Virus record (IMG/VR): IMGVR_UViG_3300042889_002648
Span: 1 to 64,000 of that record
Reading direction: 5' to 3' (one strand)
Length of the DNA: 64,000 nucleotides
Origin: a virus
Shown here: piece after piece, positions 48,077-56,028 of the stretch
How positions within the stretch are numbered: position 1 is the stretch's first letter
How the letters are laid out: each line of letters starts with the position of its first letter
Position numbers and translations under genes: made by a program
Notes under the pieces: generated by a model
What the model was told of the DNA's origin: nothing
What the model saw: only the letters and a program-made list of their open reading frames with translations
The model's database searches: none

Positions 48077-49034
48077 CTCTTTTCATTTGACGAGTAAATT
48101 CATCAAAGTCTGGTTTCTTTTTATAATATTTAATTGTTCGTGCATCGTCATCTTTACCTTTGATGCGCCAATCATAACCTGCACTTAAACGCTCAGGATC
48201 GGTTGTGCGCACTACACGGCGCTCATAACCATCTTCCCAGCTTTCTTCATAAATAACATCCTGTATAAAAAATTTAGTATGACCTCCAGTTTCAGAAATG
48301 CATGTTATATAGTTAGGCCCACGCTCTTTAATTGTATACGATAGCCCATCTTTTTTAGAAATGATTCTTTCGCCAATATTGTATATCTCGCCAGAGATAT
48401 AACGTTCACGTGTTTCACCTAAAGATTGGAATTGTATATGCTTGCGAAAACTATGGCTTTCCTTAAGGCCCATCCCAGTGCGCACTGCATTAAATAACTC
48501 TTTAACTTCCCCAAATGTTTTAGGGCATCCTTCAGCAAATGTCTTTAGGTCATTATTAGCAGCCGCATTACGTTGTACACTTTCATGTAGCGCTGATGGT
48601 GCTGGCACTATTCGTATACCATCAGAAAATTTATAATAACCATGCACACCGCGTATACCATTATATGCATGCAGCTGTTGTTTAAATTCAACTATATGTT
48701 CAGTCCGTACTAACATTGTTAGCTTTGTGTAACCCTCATTATAAGCTGATACCGCAACATCTACGGCATCTTTAATATTACAATCACGTATAATATTACG
48801 GCCATATTGTGGAAACATCTTGCGCATATACCGTATTTTATCATCATAGTTTAACGGGTGTTCTTCATACCCTTCAGTTTGAAATGAATATACACGAAGC
48901 GTTGCGCTCTTTTTAGAGTGTACACTTGCAGCATTAAGTAGTGCTTCATCGTGTATTGTTGGTGGATTAAACGAATCATATATCGCAACAAGTTCACGCG
49001 TCTTTTCAGTAATGTATCCTTTAAAGCTCTTCAT
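48051..49034 (-). CDS. Degenerate NMNAT-like paralogue, predicted capsid-targeted
   Basis: 327 aa. N-terminus MKSFKGYITE-K matches the targeting signal. Residues 15-185 parallel the C-terminal domain of the 27637 protein: AIYDSFNPPTIHDEALLNAA replaces FGRFQPPNTGHESL, so the HxGH motif is lost, while TFGEVKELFNAVRTGMGLKE matches TTALFDAVRVGMKIK. Residues 200-327 form a separate beta domain (YNIGERIISKKDGLSYTIKE). It is probably catalytically dead in the usual sense. Confidence 0.68.
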   Translation of the reverse strand: MKSFKGYITEKTRELVAIYDSFNPPTIHDEALLNAASVHSKKSATLRVYSFQTEGYEEHPLNYDDKIRYMRKMFPQYGRNIIRDCNIKDAVDVAVSAYNEGYTKLTMLVRTEHIVEFKQQLHAYNGIRGVHGYYKFSDGIRIVPAPSALHESVQRNAAANNDLKTFAEGCPKTFGEVKELFNAVRTGMGLKESHSFRKHIQFQSLGETRERYISGEIYNIGERIISKKDGLSYTIKERGPNYITCISETGGHTKFFIQDVIYEESWEDGYERRVVRTTDPERLSAGYDWRIKGKDDDARTIKYYKKKPDFDEFTRQMKRVAGHEFGA

Positions 49035-49039
49035 TATAA

Positions 49040-49528
49040 TTATTTTTTACGCTGAAAGCGAGCTGCATCTTTTGCGCGAACTTGCGGCAATAGGCGAGCT
49101 GCCAAACTCTTAATGATGGTCTTTTTACGTGCAAGTTGTTTTTCAACACCAGCACGTGCGCCAAAGGAAAGATCTCCTTTATTTTTTCCACCAGTTAGAC
49201 GCTTTGTAATTTCGGCGCGAGCTGCACGCAATGCACGTGCTTTTAATACTACGTTACTTGCACGGCGACGCAACGAGCGCGCACGGCCAATCCTAAGTGC
49301 AGACTTGTTGCGACGAAACGATGCGCGTCTAGCCATACGCTGTGCAGCTGTAAGTACTTCTTTAAGTTCAGGTGTGCTTTCATCAGTTTCAGCACCTTCA
49401 TCAGCCATGAACGGACCTTTCTTACGTTTGCGATATGCATTAATCATTAGGTCTAGCGGATCATAATCGTATGAACCGTCTGTTGGATCAACAGTCATTA
49501 GGTCTCGTAATCTTAGTGGTGTTTTCAT
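49040..49528 (-). CDS. Basic Arg/Lys/Ala-rich conserved protein
   Basis: 162 aa. An acidic middle (ADEGAETDESTPELKE) precedes a basic helical half: TAAQRMARRASFRRNKSAL, RARSLRRRASNVVLKAR, ending LLPQVRAKDAARFQRKK. The pattern is widespread in marine T4-like phages, usually beside the DUF5824-like gene, as here. DNA condensation or packaging is plausible from charge. A late box is 9 nt upstream. Confidence 0.62.
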   Translation of the reverse strand: MKTPLRLRDLMTVDPTDGSYDYDPLDLMINAYRKRKKGPFMADEGAETDESTPELKEVLTAAQRMARRASFRRNKSALRIGRARSLRRRASNVVLKARALRAARAEITKRLTGGKNKGDLSFGARAGVEKQLARKKTIIKSLAARLLPQVRAKDAARFQRKK

Positions 49529-49537
49529 CGTATAGTA

Positions 49538-49545
49538 TATTTATA
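49538..49545 (-). promoter_or_regulatory. T4-type late promoter box
   Basis: TATAAATA, 9 nt before the ATG at 49528. Confidence 0.6.
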
Positions 49546-49550
49546 TATAC

Positions 49551-50018
49551 TTAACCTTTCTTATGGTTTGCCCATAAGTCAGCATCACCAGTTGTTCGTG
49601 TTTTACCACCAACTATAAAACTATTAACGCGTGCATACGCCCATTGAAATTGTCCTGCTCCCGGGCGATGCCCTGTTTTCCAAGCAGCCATTCCTCGATC
49701 AAATACTTGTTTAAGTATCCCATATGCAATTCCACTTTTTTCAGATTTAGTCTTTAGTCCAGCAAGTTGCGCTTCTTCATCGAGCGTTTGGTATTGATCA
49801 AAATCTACAGATTCTTTACCATATTTTGCAGCATACGCTTTGGTATATTTGGAAGGAACTGTTTCAGCTGAGGCGTCACCGGGTGCAGGCTTGTATGCCG
49901 AAGGATCGTCATCGTCCTTTGATGCTTGACGATTAAATTGTGCAGCCCGACGTGCGCGTGTGCTCTTTGCAAGACCAGTATAATAGTCTTCATCTAAATA
50001 TCTTTTAAAGCTTTTCAT
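49551..50018 (-). CDS. DUF5824-like protein, predicted capsid-targeted
   Basis: 155 aa. N-terminus MKSFKRYLDE-D is a textbook match to the T4 internal-protein signal. Then STRARRAAQFNRQASKDDDD, PSAYKPAPGDASAETVPSKY, GIAYGILKQVFDRGMAAWKT and GHRPGAGQFQWAYARVNSF match DUF5824. A second site, QTLDE-E, lies near residue 80. Function unknown. Confidence 0.7.
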   Translation of the reverse strand: MKSFKRYLDEDYYTGLAKSTRARRAAQFNRQASKDDDDPSAYKPAPGDASAETVPSKYTKAYAAKYGKESVDFDQYQTLDEEAQLAGLKTKSEKSGIAYGILKQVFDRGMAAWKTGHRPGAGQFQWAYARVNSFIVGGKTRTTGDADLWANHKKG

Positions 50019-50043
50019 ATGTATTGTTTAAATCCTATCATAT

Positions 50044-51096
50044 TTATTTTGCGTATATTCCAGAACCAACCTCTAGATAAAATTTAGCTTCATTTGCTTC
50101 TTCACGCAATTTTGTTCTTATTTGAAAAATTGCTGCTTTTGTGTTCTTGTCGAGAAAAATCAAATTTGATCCTTTTACTTGTGCTATTAGTTTAACCGAT
50201 TTTTTGAGTTTGTTAAAATAGTCTTGCGTGATTTCTTTTACAGCACCGCGTTGTATATCAATTACATCTGCCAAATCATCACCAAATATATTTTTGCCTA
50301 AAAAGTTTAATGCATTGAGCGTAAAACTTGGGCTATTACTATTAAGAAGTATTTTGTCTTTCAAGTCTTCATACATACTTCTAATAAGTGCAAATTTAGC
50401 TTTTTGCTCAACAGGACCAACAAACGACTTTGCGAGTCTAACATATTTTTCTTTTGCATCCCATTTTATATTAAGAGCTTCGGCAATGCCCAACATACCA
50501 AAGTATGGTGAAAGACTTGATACGGTAACCGATTCTGACTTCAACGAAAACGGAATATCACCAGATGTTATCTTTTTATTTCCGTTACGTGTTTGTGCAT
50601 ATATTGTTAATGTGACATCTCCTTTGATTTTTCCGCCTGAGGATTCTCCAGCAATACCATCAGCAATAACAATAATGTTTATGATATCTGCAGTTTTATT
50701 TTTTAAGAATGTATTTATGGCAGCATCGGCACGACGGACAAATGCAGAATTTTGAACTGCCTTTATGAGCTGATCTATCTTCCTATCAATGTTTCCAATA
50801 TCTTTTGATGACCTATACAAGACATCATAATCTTTACCAAAAGCACCTTGTATAGATTTTGGTTTTAGTCTCATTTCAAATGAAACGTTAATAAAGTCAG
50901 GCATATTTTTTCCAACCTGACGTTTATTATTGGTCACTACATCATACTTAAATCTTCCTTTTGCAAAAACAGAGGTATCAATCTTAGTGCGAATTTGATT
51001 GAGTTTTTGTTTATCGACTTTTCCATATGCCAAGTACAAACTTAGAGCAATTGTAAAAATGCCTTCAATAACATCGCCTTCATTCAATTTGCCCAT
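50044..51096 (-). CDS. Hypothetical late protein
   Basis: 350 aa. VIEGIFTIALSLYLAYGKVD near the N-terminus and a mixed alpha/beta body (DIINIIVIADGIAGESSGGK, TLTIYAQTRNGNKKITSGDI); the C-terminus contains FQIRTKLREEANEAKFYLEV. The pattern vaguely recalls nuclease-like proteins with a C-terminal Lys/Glu pair, but I cannot support that. It has a late box 9 nt upstream. Confidence 0.55.
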   Translation of the reverse strand: MGKLNEGDVIEGIFTIALSLYLAYGKVDKQKLNQIRTKIDTSVFAKGRFKYDVVTNNKRQVGKNMPDFINVSFEMRLKPKSIQGAFGKDYDVLYRSSKDIGNIDRKIDQLIKAVQNSAFVRRADAAINTFLKNKTADIINIIVIADGIAGESSGGKIKGDVTLTIYAQTRNGNKKITSGDIPFSLKSESVTVSSLSPYFGMLGIAEALNIKWDAKEKYVRLAKSFVGPVEQKAKFALIRSMYEDLKDKILLNSNSPSFTLNALNFLGKNIFGDDLADVIDIQRGAVKEITQDYFNKLKKSVKLIAQVKGSNLIFLDKNTKAAIFQIRTKLREEANEAKFYLEVGSGIYAK

Positions 51097-51105
51097 TGTA
51101 ATATA

Positions 51106-51113
51106 TATTTATA
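51106..51113 (-). promoter_or_regulatory. T4-type late promoter box
   Basis: TATAAATA, 9 nt before the ATG at 51096; overlaps the end of the upstream metallopeptidase gene. Confidence 0.6.
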
Positions 51114-51534
51114 ATTTCATAAACATCTTATATAGCAAGGCTTCCATACGCCGCGCTTCTTTTTCCCACGGGCGTGAATATTCGCATTCTTTACTCTTAT
51201 AACGTACGCCATGCCATAGTTCATAATCTCCATGATAGACGAGTTCTTTAAGAGTAAATTGTTTTACGTGTACCAACTCATGAAAGAGCGTAAGTAAGAA
51301 CTCTTTTGCGCATTGCACAAGATGTAAGTCAATATAATATGTATGTATATCAGTAGTACTATAGCATAATCCATAAGCGCCTTCCTTCTCTAACAGGTTG
51401 TTTGCGCACTTAACGGTAAGGTATAGACATCTCTTGCGTGGTAACAATTCTTGTAGAGCAAATGTTATTGCTTTCTTTACTGTCGTTCGCAATTCAGGAT
51501 CGTGTTTTAATCCATAGACACGTACTCTTATCAT
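51109..51534 (-). CDS. SprT-like zinc metallopeptidase
   Basis: 141 aa. The zinc motif HELVHVKQF (HExxH) lies at about residue 90 in LLTLFHELVHVKQFTLKELV; a further Glu/His in the C-terminal half (YELWHGVRY, PWEKEARRMEALLYKMF) may be the third ligand. SprT-like proteases cleave DNA-protein crosslinks in cells; the phage substrate is unknown. Confidence 0.78.
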   Translation of the reverse strand: MIRVRVYGLKHDPELRTTVKKAITFALQELLPRKRCLYLTVKCANNLLEKEGAYGLCYSTTDIHTYYIDLHLVQCAKEFLLTLFHELVHVKQFTLKELVYHGDYELWHGVRYKSKECEYSRPWEKEARRMEALLYKMFMKL

Positions 51535-51554
51535 ACAATATTAATTATAAACAA

Positions 51555-51586
51555 TTTTGGCGCTACCATTTCTGATAGCGCCAAAA
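51555..51586. other. Perfect 11-bp hairpin between genes
   Basis: TTTTGGCGCTA/TAGCGCCAAAA with a 10-nt loop. The U side is at the 5' arm and no good U-run follows on the minus strand, so it is a poor intrinsic terminator. It may protect mRNA ends. Confidence 0.6.
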
Positions 51587-51608
51587 TGAGTTGGGTTTTT
51601 AAAATCTC

Positions 51609-53138
51609 TTATGCGTAATCTTCAATCATACGCGCAAGTTCGCTATCTGGAATTTCAATACCAGCTGCAAGCGCGCCTGCTGACATATTCAATCCACGTG
51701 ATAACTTACGAAGGTTTGCGCTTTGCTTGCTCTTACCTTTGCGAAGTAATTCAACAACATGTAATCTTGATTTTTGGTCCAGTTTCATGCCGTCAGCCAA
51801 TTCAATGGTGCCAACAATCTTCTCCATGAAATCATAAATTTCCATTTCGGTTGGATCGATGTTAATAATAAGTGCGCGTGTACGCAGCGCACCATCTGGA
51901 TCCAATTTATCCAAGCTCAAGTTGGAGATAAAGATAATCTTACCAGTAAATTCAAAGTAACGTGGGATTTGACCGTTATCGAGAATTTCTTCGTCTGTAA
52001 GATCTCCTTCAGGATCAACTACGTTTTTGCCCATCTTGTTCCATACGAGCTTACGTACCTTCTTAGTATCGGTTGCCGCTTTAAGAAGGTTACGTGCTTC
52101 TTGGTCGCCCAATGCATCGTCACTATCATCGAAGAATACAACTTCATTCTTATAACGGAACAACAAGCTATATAGTCCAGCAGCACTTGCGCTACCTGTA
52201 TTCTTGAAGTAACCGTTACCATCTCTCAATCCAAGGTCGGCAAGAATCTTTTCTGTGGTGTGTGTTTTACCTACGCCGCCTTTACCAGATACAAACAGTG
52301 CATTGGATGCGCCGTTTACTGTAAATTTAACAAGGCGCTCAAGATCTTGCAATTGCGCTTCAAAGGATAGGCGTGTACGTTGATTTTCAAGCTCGTCAAT
52401 TTGAGCATCTCCTTTATAGCGCTCTATTGAACTACCTTTGGTAATCTTACCTGTTACAATACCAACCTTTTGCAAGATTTCTTCTTTGCCGCTCTTAAGT
52501 GCTTTAAGATCTTTATTAGAGCCAGCCCAGACATACTTGGTGCCTTGCTTGGTAATAAGATCTGGGTATTTCATTTCAAGCGCATCAAAAATCTTTACGC
52601 CTGAACTTTTAAATGCATTCCAAACTTTACCTTTGCTAAAAGAAGGGTCAACAATCATATCGACAATTTCGTCAAAGATTGTATCAAAGTCGTATTCAGC
52701 TGCCTCATGCAATACGTTTTCATATAGCGGTACACCATCAGCAATAGTGCTAATAGATCCTAGTGATGGTGTGCCACTGCTAATAATGTCAGCAATCACT
52801 GGAAGTGTTTTTACAAGAGATACAGTTTGATCAAATTCAATGTGAAATGGCGCAGATGAGATACCATCCCAATAGTCAATACTCTCAAGGTTATTTAATC
52901 CTGCAGCTCCACTTTGTTTCCAGTTAAAACGTACGCTAAGTCCTTTACGCACTGCATAGAAACGTAATCCAAAACCAACACCGTTGGAATTTTGATATTG
53001 CTCTAGGCCTGGGTAGCGGAAGAAAACTTTACCAGTCTTCTTTTTAAGATAACGTGAAATAATGAATGCAGCTTTATTAACACCAGAGGTGGATAGCGCT
53101 TCGGATAGGTATTCTTTATAATGATTTAGGCTTGACAT
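51609..53138 (-). CDS. P-loop ATPase, predicted capsid-targeted
   Basis: 509 aa. N-terminus SSLNHYKEYLSE-A fits the targeting/cleavage pattern; further sites (LHE-A) occur near 145. Walker A is FVSGKGGVGKTHTTEKIL at about 285; Walker B is VVFFDDSDDALG, followed by the sensor-like GKIIFISNLSLD and the arginine-rich GALRTRALIINI. This is an AAA+-type order. N-terminal 130 residues form a separate domain (FRYPGLEQYQNSNGVGFGLR). A motor that enters with the genome is speculative but testable. Confidence 0.7.
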   Translation of the reverse strand: MSSLNHYKEYLSEALSTSGVNKAAFIISRYLKKKTGKVFFRYPGLEQYQNSNGVGFGLRFYAVRKGLSVRFNWKQSGAAGLNNLESIDYWDGISSAPFHIEFDQTVSLVKTLPVIADIISSGTPSLGSISTIADGVPLYENVLHEAAEYDFDTIFDEIVDMIVDPSFSKGKVWNAFKSSGVKIFDALEMKYPDLITKQGTKYVWAGSNKDLKALKSGKEEILQKVGIVTGKITKGSSIERYKGDAQIDELENQRTRLSFEAQLQDLERLVKFTVNGASNALFVSGKGGVGKTHTTEKILADLGLRDGNGYFKNTGSASAAGLYSLLFRYKNEVVFFDDSDDALGDQEARNLLKAATDTKKVRKLVWNKMGKNVVDPEGDLTDEEILDNGQIPRYFEFTGKIIFISNLSLDKLDPDGALRTRALIINIDPTEMEIYDFMEKIVGTIELADGMKLDQKSRLHVVELLRKGKSKQSANLRKLSRGLNMSAGALAAGIEIPDSELARMIEDYA

Positions 53139-53143
53139 AAAAC

Positions 53144-53151
53144 TATTTATA
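53144..53151 (-). promoter_or_regulatory. T4-type late promoter box, ATPase
   Basis: TATAAATA followed by G, 5 nt before the ATG at 53138. A second box (53158-53165) lies just upstream. Confidence 0.7.
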
Positions 53152-53168
53152 TAGCATTATTTATAAAA

Positions 53169-53717
53169 TTACACATTTAAGCCACTCACTGCACGAGACT
53201 TTCGTCCAGAACTAAACGGCGTATTGGCCACAGGCGTGTTATCAGGCTCTGTTGAGATGTTTGCCATAGGATCACTAATATCATACAGTCTCATCTTTGG
53301 TAAATCAATTCCAATAGTAAATCGCTTGTTGGTTGTTGGATCATTGTACCGATTCTTAAGTTGCTTAACCATAATTTGATTCATCTTGTCAAGTTGTTCG
53401 GTGCGAATAAATGCAAGCATCAAATCGGCTGTTGCAGGTAGTCCAAAACTGTTTTTTGTTAAAATGCCGTTGCAGTAAAATAGGTTATCGCCTGAGGTTG
53501 AAATGTCTGTAGTTTCAACCTCACCAACATCCTCAATAGAAACAATAGGATCATTATAATTTAGGTTAAGATCACTTTTTGTATTCTTATCAATTTTTTC
53601 AGTTTCAAGCGCAATTAACATATCAGTTAATTCAAAAACATCGGTATGTTCGGACACCATACCCTTTGTGATAAGCTCATTTGCTTTAATTAGACAATAT
53701 TCTTCAAGCGGTTGCAT
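53169..53717 (-). CDS. 41C: gp41 helicase C-terminal piece behind a C-intein
   Basis: 182 aa. Residues about 55-89 (DPIVSIEDVGEVETTDISTS, then GDNLFYCNGILTKN) are the C-terminal half of a split intein, ending in Asn89 followed by Ser90. Residues 90-182 start SFGLPATADLMLAFIRTEQL and continue KQLKNRYNDPTTNKRF, matching the T4 gp41 end (ESAGLPATADFML). The usual penultimate His is Lys (TKN). The first 54 residues (LEEYCLIKANELITKGMVSE) are not intein-like; they may be a fused small protein. It overlaps the endonuclease gene by 14 bp. Confidence 0.85.
   Translation of the reverse strand: MQPLEEYCLIKANELITKGMVSEHTDVFELTDMLIALETEKIDKNTKSDLNLNYNDPIVSIEDVGEVETTDISTSGDNLFYCNGILTKNSFGLPATADLMLAFIRTEQLDKMNQIMVKQLKNRYNDPTTNKRFTIGIDLPKMRLYDISDPMANISTEPDNTPVANTPFSSGRKSRAVSGLNV
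53451..53555 (-). other. C-intein of split intein 2
   Basis: Residues 55-89 of the C-terminal helicase piece; block F-like NLFYCNGIL and block G-like LTKN|S. Partner N-intein is at 54800-55087. Confidence 0.8.
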
Positions 53718-54765
53718 AGTATTTTTCTTTAATATTTTGTGTTATAGTATTTCTTTTTAATTCAAGATCTTCGTCCGACCATACAATGTATAAATCATGG
53801 CCGTACTGTTTAATAGTATTTTCTTTAATATGGTTATAAGCAAGGTTTTCTTCTTTAGATCCAAAGCCTTTCCACTCAGTTTCAGGACGCGCGTGCCAAA
53901 ATGCACCATTATATTCAATTGTTATTTTTAATGATTGAATCGTAAAATCATAAAAGAAGTTCATGCCATTATAATGATGCGCAAATTCTTTACTTCCGCG
54001 AATGCCCCAAAAGATATCATTTTTATTAACACCTAGTTTTCTAATACTTTTATAAAGCGGGATGAAAAATTTAAGTGATTCCTTTGAGCATTTGCCATTC
54101 ACTGCAGTTGTGCCAAACCGTTCAATCAATGTAGCCTTTCGTTTTTCGTGCTGTGCTTTTAATTTAGTCGTACCTATATCAAACCCATATTTTTCAATAT
54201 AATTTGCATATGATAACTCAGATTTTATAGAAATTTGTTTTCTGAGAATTTCCGACTCGTTTAAATCATAGCCTCTAGCAATCCAATATTCAATACAATT
54301 GGGTAAATATTCTTTATAACTTAAGCTGTTCAATTTAAATTTATGATGCTTCTTCTTTGAGTTTTTACTTTGCAATTCAGAAACCTGCTTTTTGGCTTCT
54401 TCGGCAGATAAGCCTTTAGCAATCCAATAAGTAATCGTAAAGCATGAATTAATATTTACCGCTTTGGGCCGCGCCGCGTATGTGGTTTTTAACTTTTTAC
54501 CTGAGCCTAAGCCATGTCTAATATCCGCTTTACGATATTGATTATTAGATGAATTGTATTCTGTGAATAATGAAATATATGAATTTTCATTATTCATAAG
54601 TATGTCTTTAAACAATTCATATTTGCGCTTAAGGGACGATGATAGTTTTTTATGACCAATATATTCAGCTATAAATTGAATAAAATATTGTTTTTTATCA
54701 TCAGGCAATTTATTAATTATGTCACGTATGGGTTTTCTCTCTAATGGATCAGTAATAGCTATCAT
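53704..54765 (-). CDS. Homing endonuclease of the Vsr-like, fractured-gene type
   Basis: 353 aa. The C-terminal 110 residues have a Vsr/restriction-like fold pattern: NDIFWGIRGSKEFAHHYNGM, FFYDFTIQSLKITIEYNGAF then WHARPETEW, and KQYGHDLYIVWSDEDLE. Upstream are repeated small DNA-binding motifs (IEYWIARGYDLNE, ITYWIAKGLSAEEAKK). Such enzymes were described at broken split-intein loci in metagenomes (fractured genes). It separates two helicase pieces at exactly such a break and has its own late box. Confidence 0.85.
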   Translation of the reverse strand: MIAITDPLERKPIRDIINKLPDDKKQYFIQFIAEYIGHKKLSSSLKRKYELFKDILMNNENSYISLFTEYNSSNNQYRKADIRHGLGSGKKLKTTYAARPKAVNINSCFTITYWIAKGLSAEEAKKQVSELQSKNSKKKHHKFKLNSLSYKEYLPNCIEYWIARGYDLNESEILRKQISIKSELSYANYIEKYGFDIGTTKLKAQHEKRKATLIERFGTTAVNGKCSKESLKFFIPLYKSIRKLGVNKNDIFWGIRGSKEFAHHYNGMNFFYDFTIQSLKITIEYNGAFWHARPETEWKGFGSKEENLAYNHIKENTIKQYGHDLYIVWSDEDLELKRNTITQNIKEKYYATA

Positions 54766-54784
54766 AAAATCTGTAGTATGATAT

Positions 54785-54792
54785 TATTTATA
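54785..54792 (-). promoter_or_regulatory. T4-type late promoter box, Vsr-like endonuclease
   Basis: TATAAATA followed by A, 19 nt before the ATG at 54765; may also feed the C-terminal helicase piece. Confidence 0.65.
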
Positions 54793-54796
54793 ATAA

Positions 54797-55975
54797 TTAC
54801 ATTTTGCCGAGTACAACAGATAGAATGTCTGAAACATTTAATCCGGTATTAACACTAATACGTTTAACATTCCCATTGTTTTTACATGGAAATACATGAT
54901 CCTTCGAAACAATTATTGATTTACCGCTTTCGGTTGTAATCTTTACACAATCTTTCATCTTATTATGATGCTTAAACATTACTGTTTTATATTCATCATT
55001 TGCAGTAATTTGGTCACCTAGTTTAACTTCATCGAGTGTTTTAACTTGTCCATCACGCATAGTAACGGATTCAGTAATAGCAATACATTCACTTGTATCC
55101 GTAATTTCGATATCACTGCTGGAATATCCCGCTCTTGTAACTTGAGTTGCGCTCCAGATAGGAACATTAAATTCAACAGCCAATCCACGAATTTCTTCAG
55201 CAATACTTTTGATAAGACTATAAGTATTGACACTACCGCTCAATCCTTTCATGCGACTACTCGCGCAAATGTTTAGATAATCAATATAAATGATGTCTGG
55301 CTCAAACTTCTTTTTCAATTTGAGTTCAAGTAACAATGCGCGAAAGTGACCAACGTGTGCGCTCGCGGTTGGATATTCTTTGACAACAAGTTTACCTTTG
55401 GTTTTATCGCTAATACCTTTAACCTTTGTGTTGAATGATGCTTTAGTCAAGTCTTTTAATTGGTCAATACGAACATCAAAAAGATTGGCATCAATACGTT
55501 CTGCAATCTTTTCTTCAGCCATTTCCATTGTAATGTATAGTACATTACGACCTTGTGCCAATGCAGCGCTTGCCATGTGACACATACCTAAGCTCTTTCC
55601 GCAACCCGTATTATGTGAAGAAACACCATCAGTATAGTATCGGTGATTTTCATGCTCAACTTGAATATCAACGATTGGAATTTGCTTTCCTGTTTTTGTA
55701 ACAATACCAATTTGGTATCCGTCTTCAGTCAGATATTGCTGTTTTTTAAGAACTAGATCTTTTGCATATTGCCAACCATCAATAGTTTCAAACAAGTGAT
55801 TTTCATTGACTCGAATAACTTTTCCGCTATTAAGCAATAAAACGTATTCTTCCCACATTCCTTTATCAACAAATGCTGATACGGGAACAAAACCATCGGG
55901 TGAATCTACTTCTATTGTGTATCCTGCATTCAGGAGCTCTTCAATTTCTTTAATTTTAATAATTTTTTCGGTCAT
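54797..55975 (-). CDS. 41M: gp41 helicase middle piece flanked by two half-inteins
   Basis: 392 aa in three parts. Residues 1-122 are the C-intein of split intein 1, with VDSPDGFVPV, the block B-like VNENHLFET and block G VSSHN|T. Residues 123-296 are helicase: TGCGKSLGMC (Walker A end), NVLYITMEMAEEKIAERIDA, IIYIDYLNICAS (Walker B) and PIWSATQVTRAGYSSSD, as in T4 gp41. Residues 297-392 are an N-intein starting CIAITESVTM with VSKDHVFP (block B). It needs splicing at both ends. A sigma70-like promoter for it lies inside the opposite-strand HNH gene. Confidence 0.92.
   Translation of the reverse strand: MTEKIIKIKEIEELLNAGYTIEVDSPDGFVPVSAFVDKGMWEEYVLLLNSGKVIRVNENHLFETIDGWQYAKDLVLKKQQYLTEDGYQIGIVTKTGKQIPIVDIQVEHENHRYYTDGVSSHNTGCGKSLGMCHMASAALAQGRNVLYITMEMAEEKIAERIDANLFDVRIDQLKDLTKASFNTKVKGISDKTKGKLVVKEYPTASAHVGHFRALLLELKLKKKFEPDIIYIDYLNICASSRMKGLSGSVNTYSLIKSIAEEIRGLAVEFNVPIWSATQVTRAGYSSSDIEITDTSECIAITESVTMRDGQVKTLDEVKLGDQITANDEYKTVMFKHHNKMKDCVKITTESGKSIIVSKDHVFPCKNNGNVKRISVNTGLNVSDILSVVLGKM
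54800..55087 (-). other. N-intein of split intein 2 (96 residues)
   Basis: Begins with Cys after extein TDTSE. Blocks A (CIAITESVTM) and B (IIVSKDHVFP) are present; its length is like that of the known gp41-1 N-intein. Confidence 0.87.
55610..55975 (-). other. C-intein of split intein 1 (122 residues)
   Basis: Starts MTEKIIKIKEIEELLNAG, contains most intein blocks including block B, and ends SHN before Thr. It is unusually long because the break lies near the N-terminus of the intein. Confidence 0.87.
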
Positions 55976-55991
55976 ATAAAGGTGTGATTTG

Positions 55992-55999
55992 TATAAATA
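55992..55999 (+). promoter_or_regulatory. T4-type late promoter box, HNH gene (plus strand)
   Basis: TATAAATA on the plus strand, 29 nt before the chosen HNH start at 56029. Confidence 0.6.
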
Positions 56000-56028
56000 T
56001 AATGTTAGCTGGAACAGGAATCAATCTT

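Noticed and set aside
51555-51586. Intrinsic terminator
   Set aside because: The stem is strong, but the U-run is on the wrong side and what follows is only UUGUUU.
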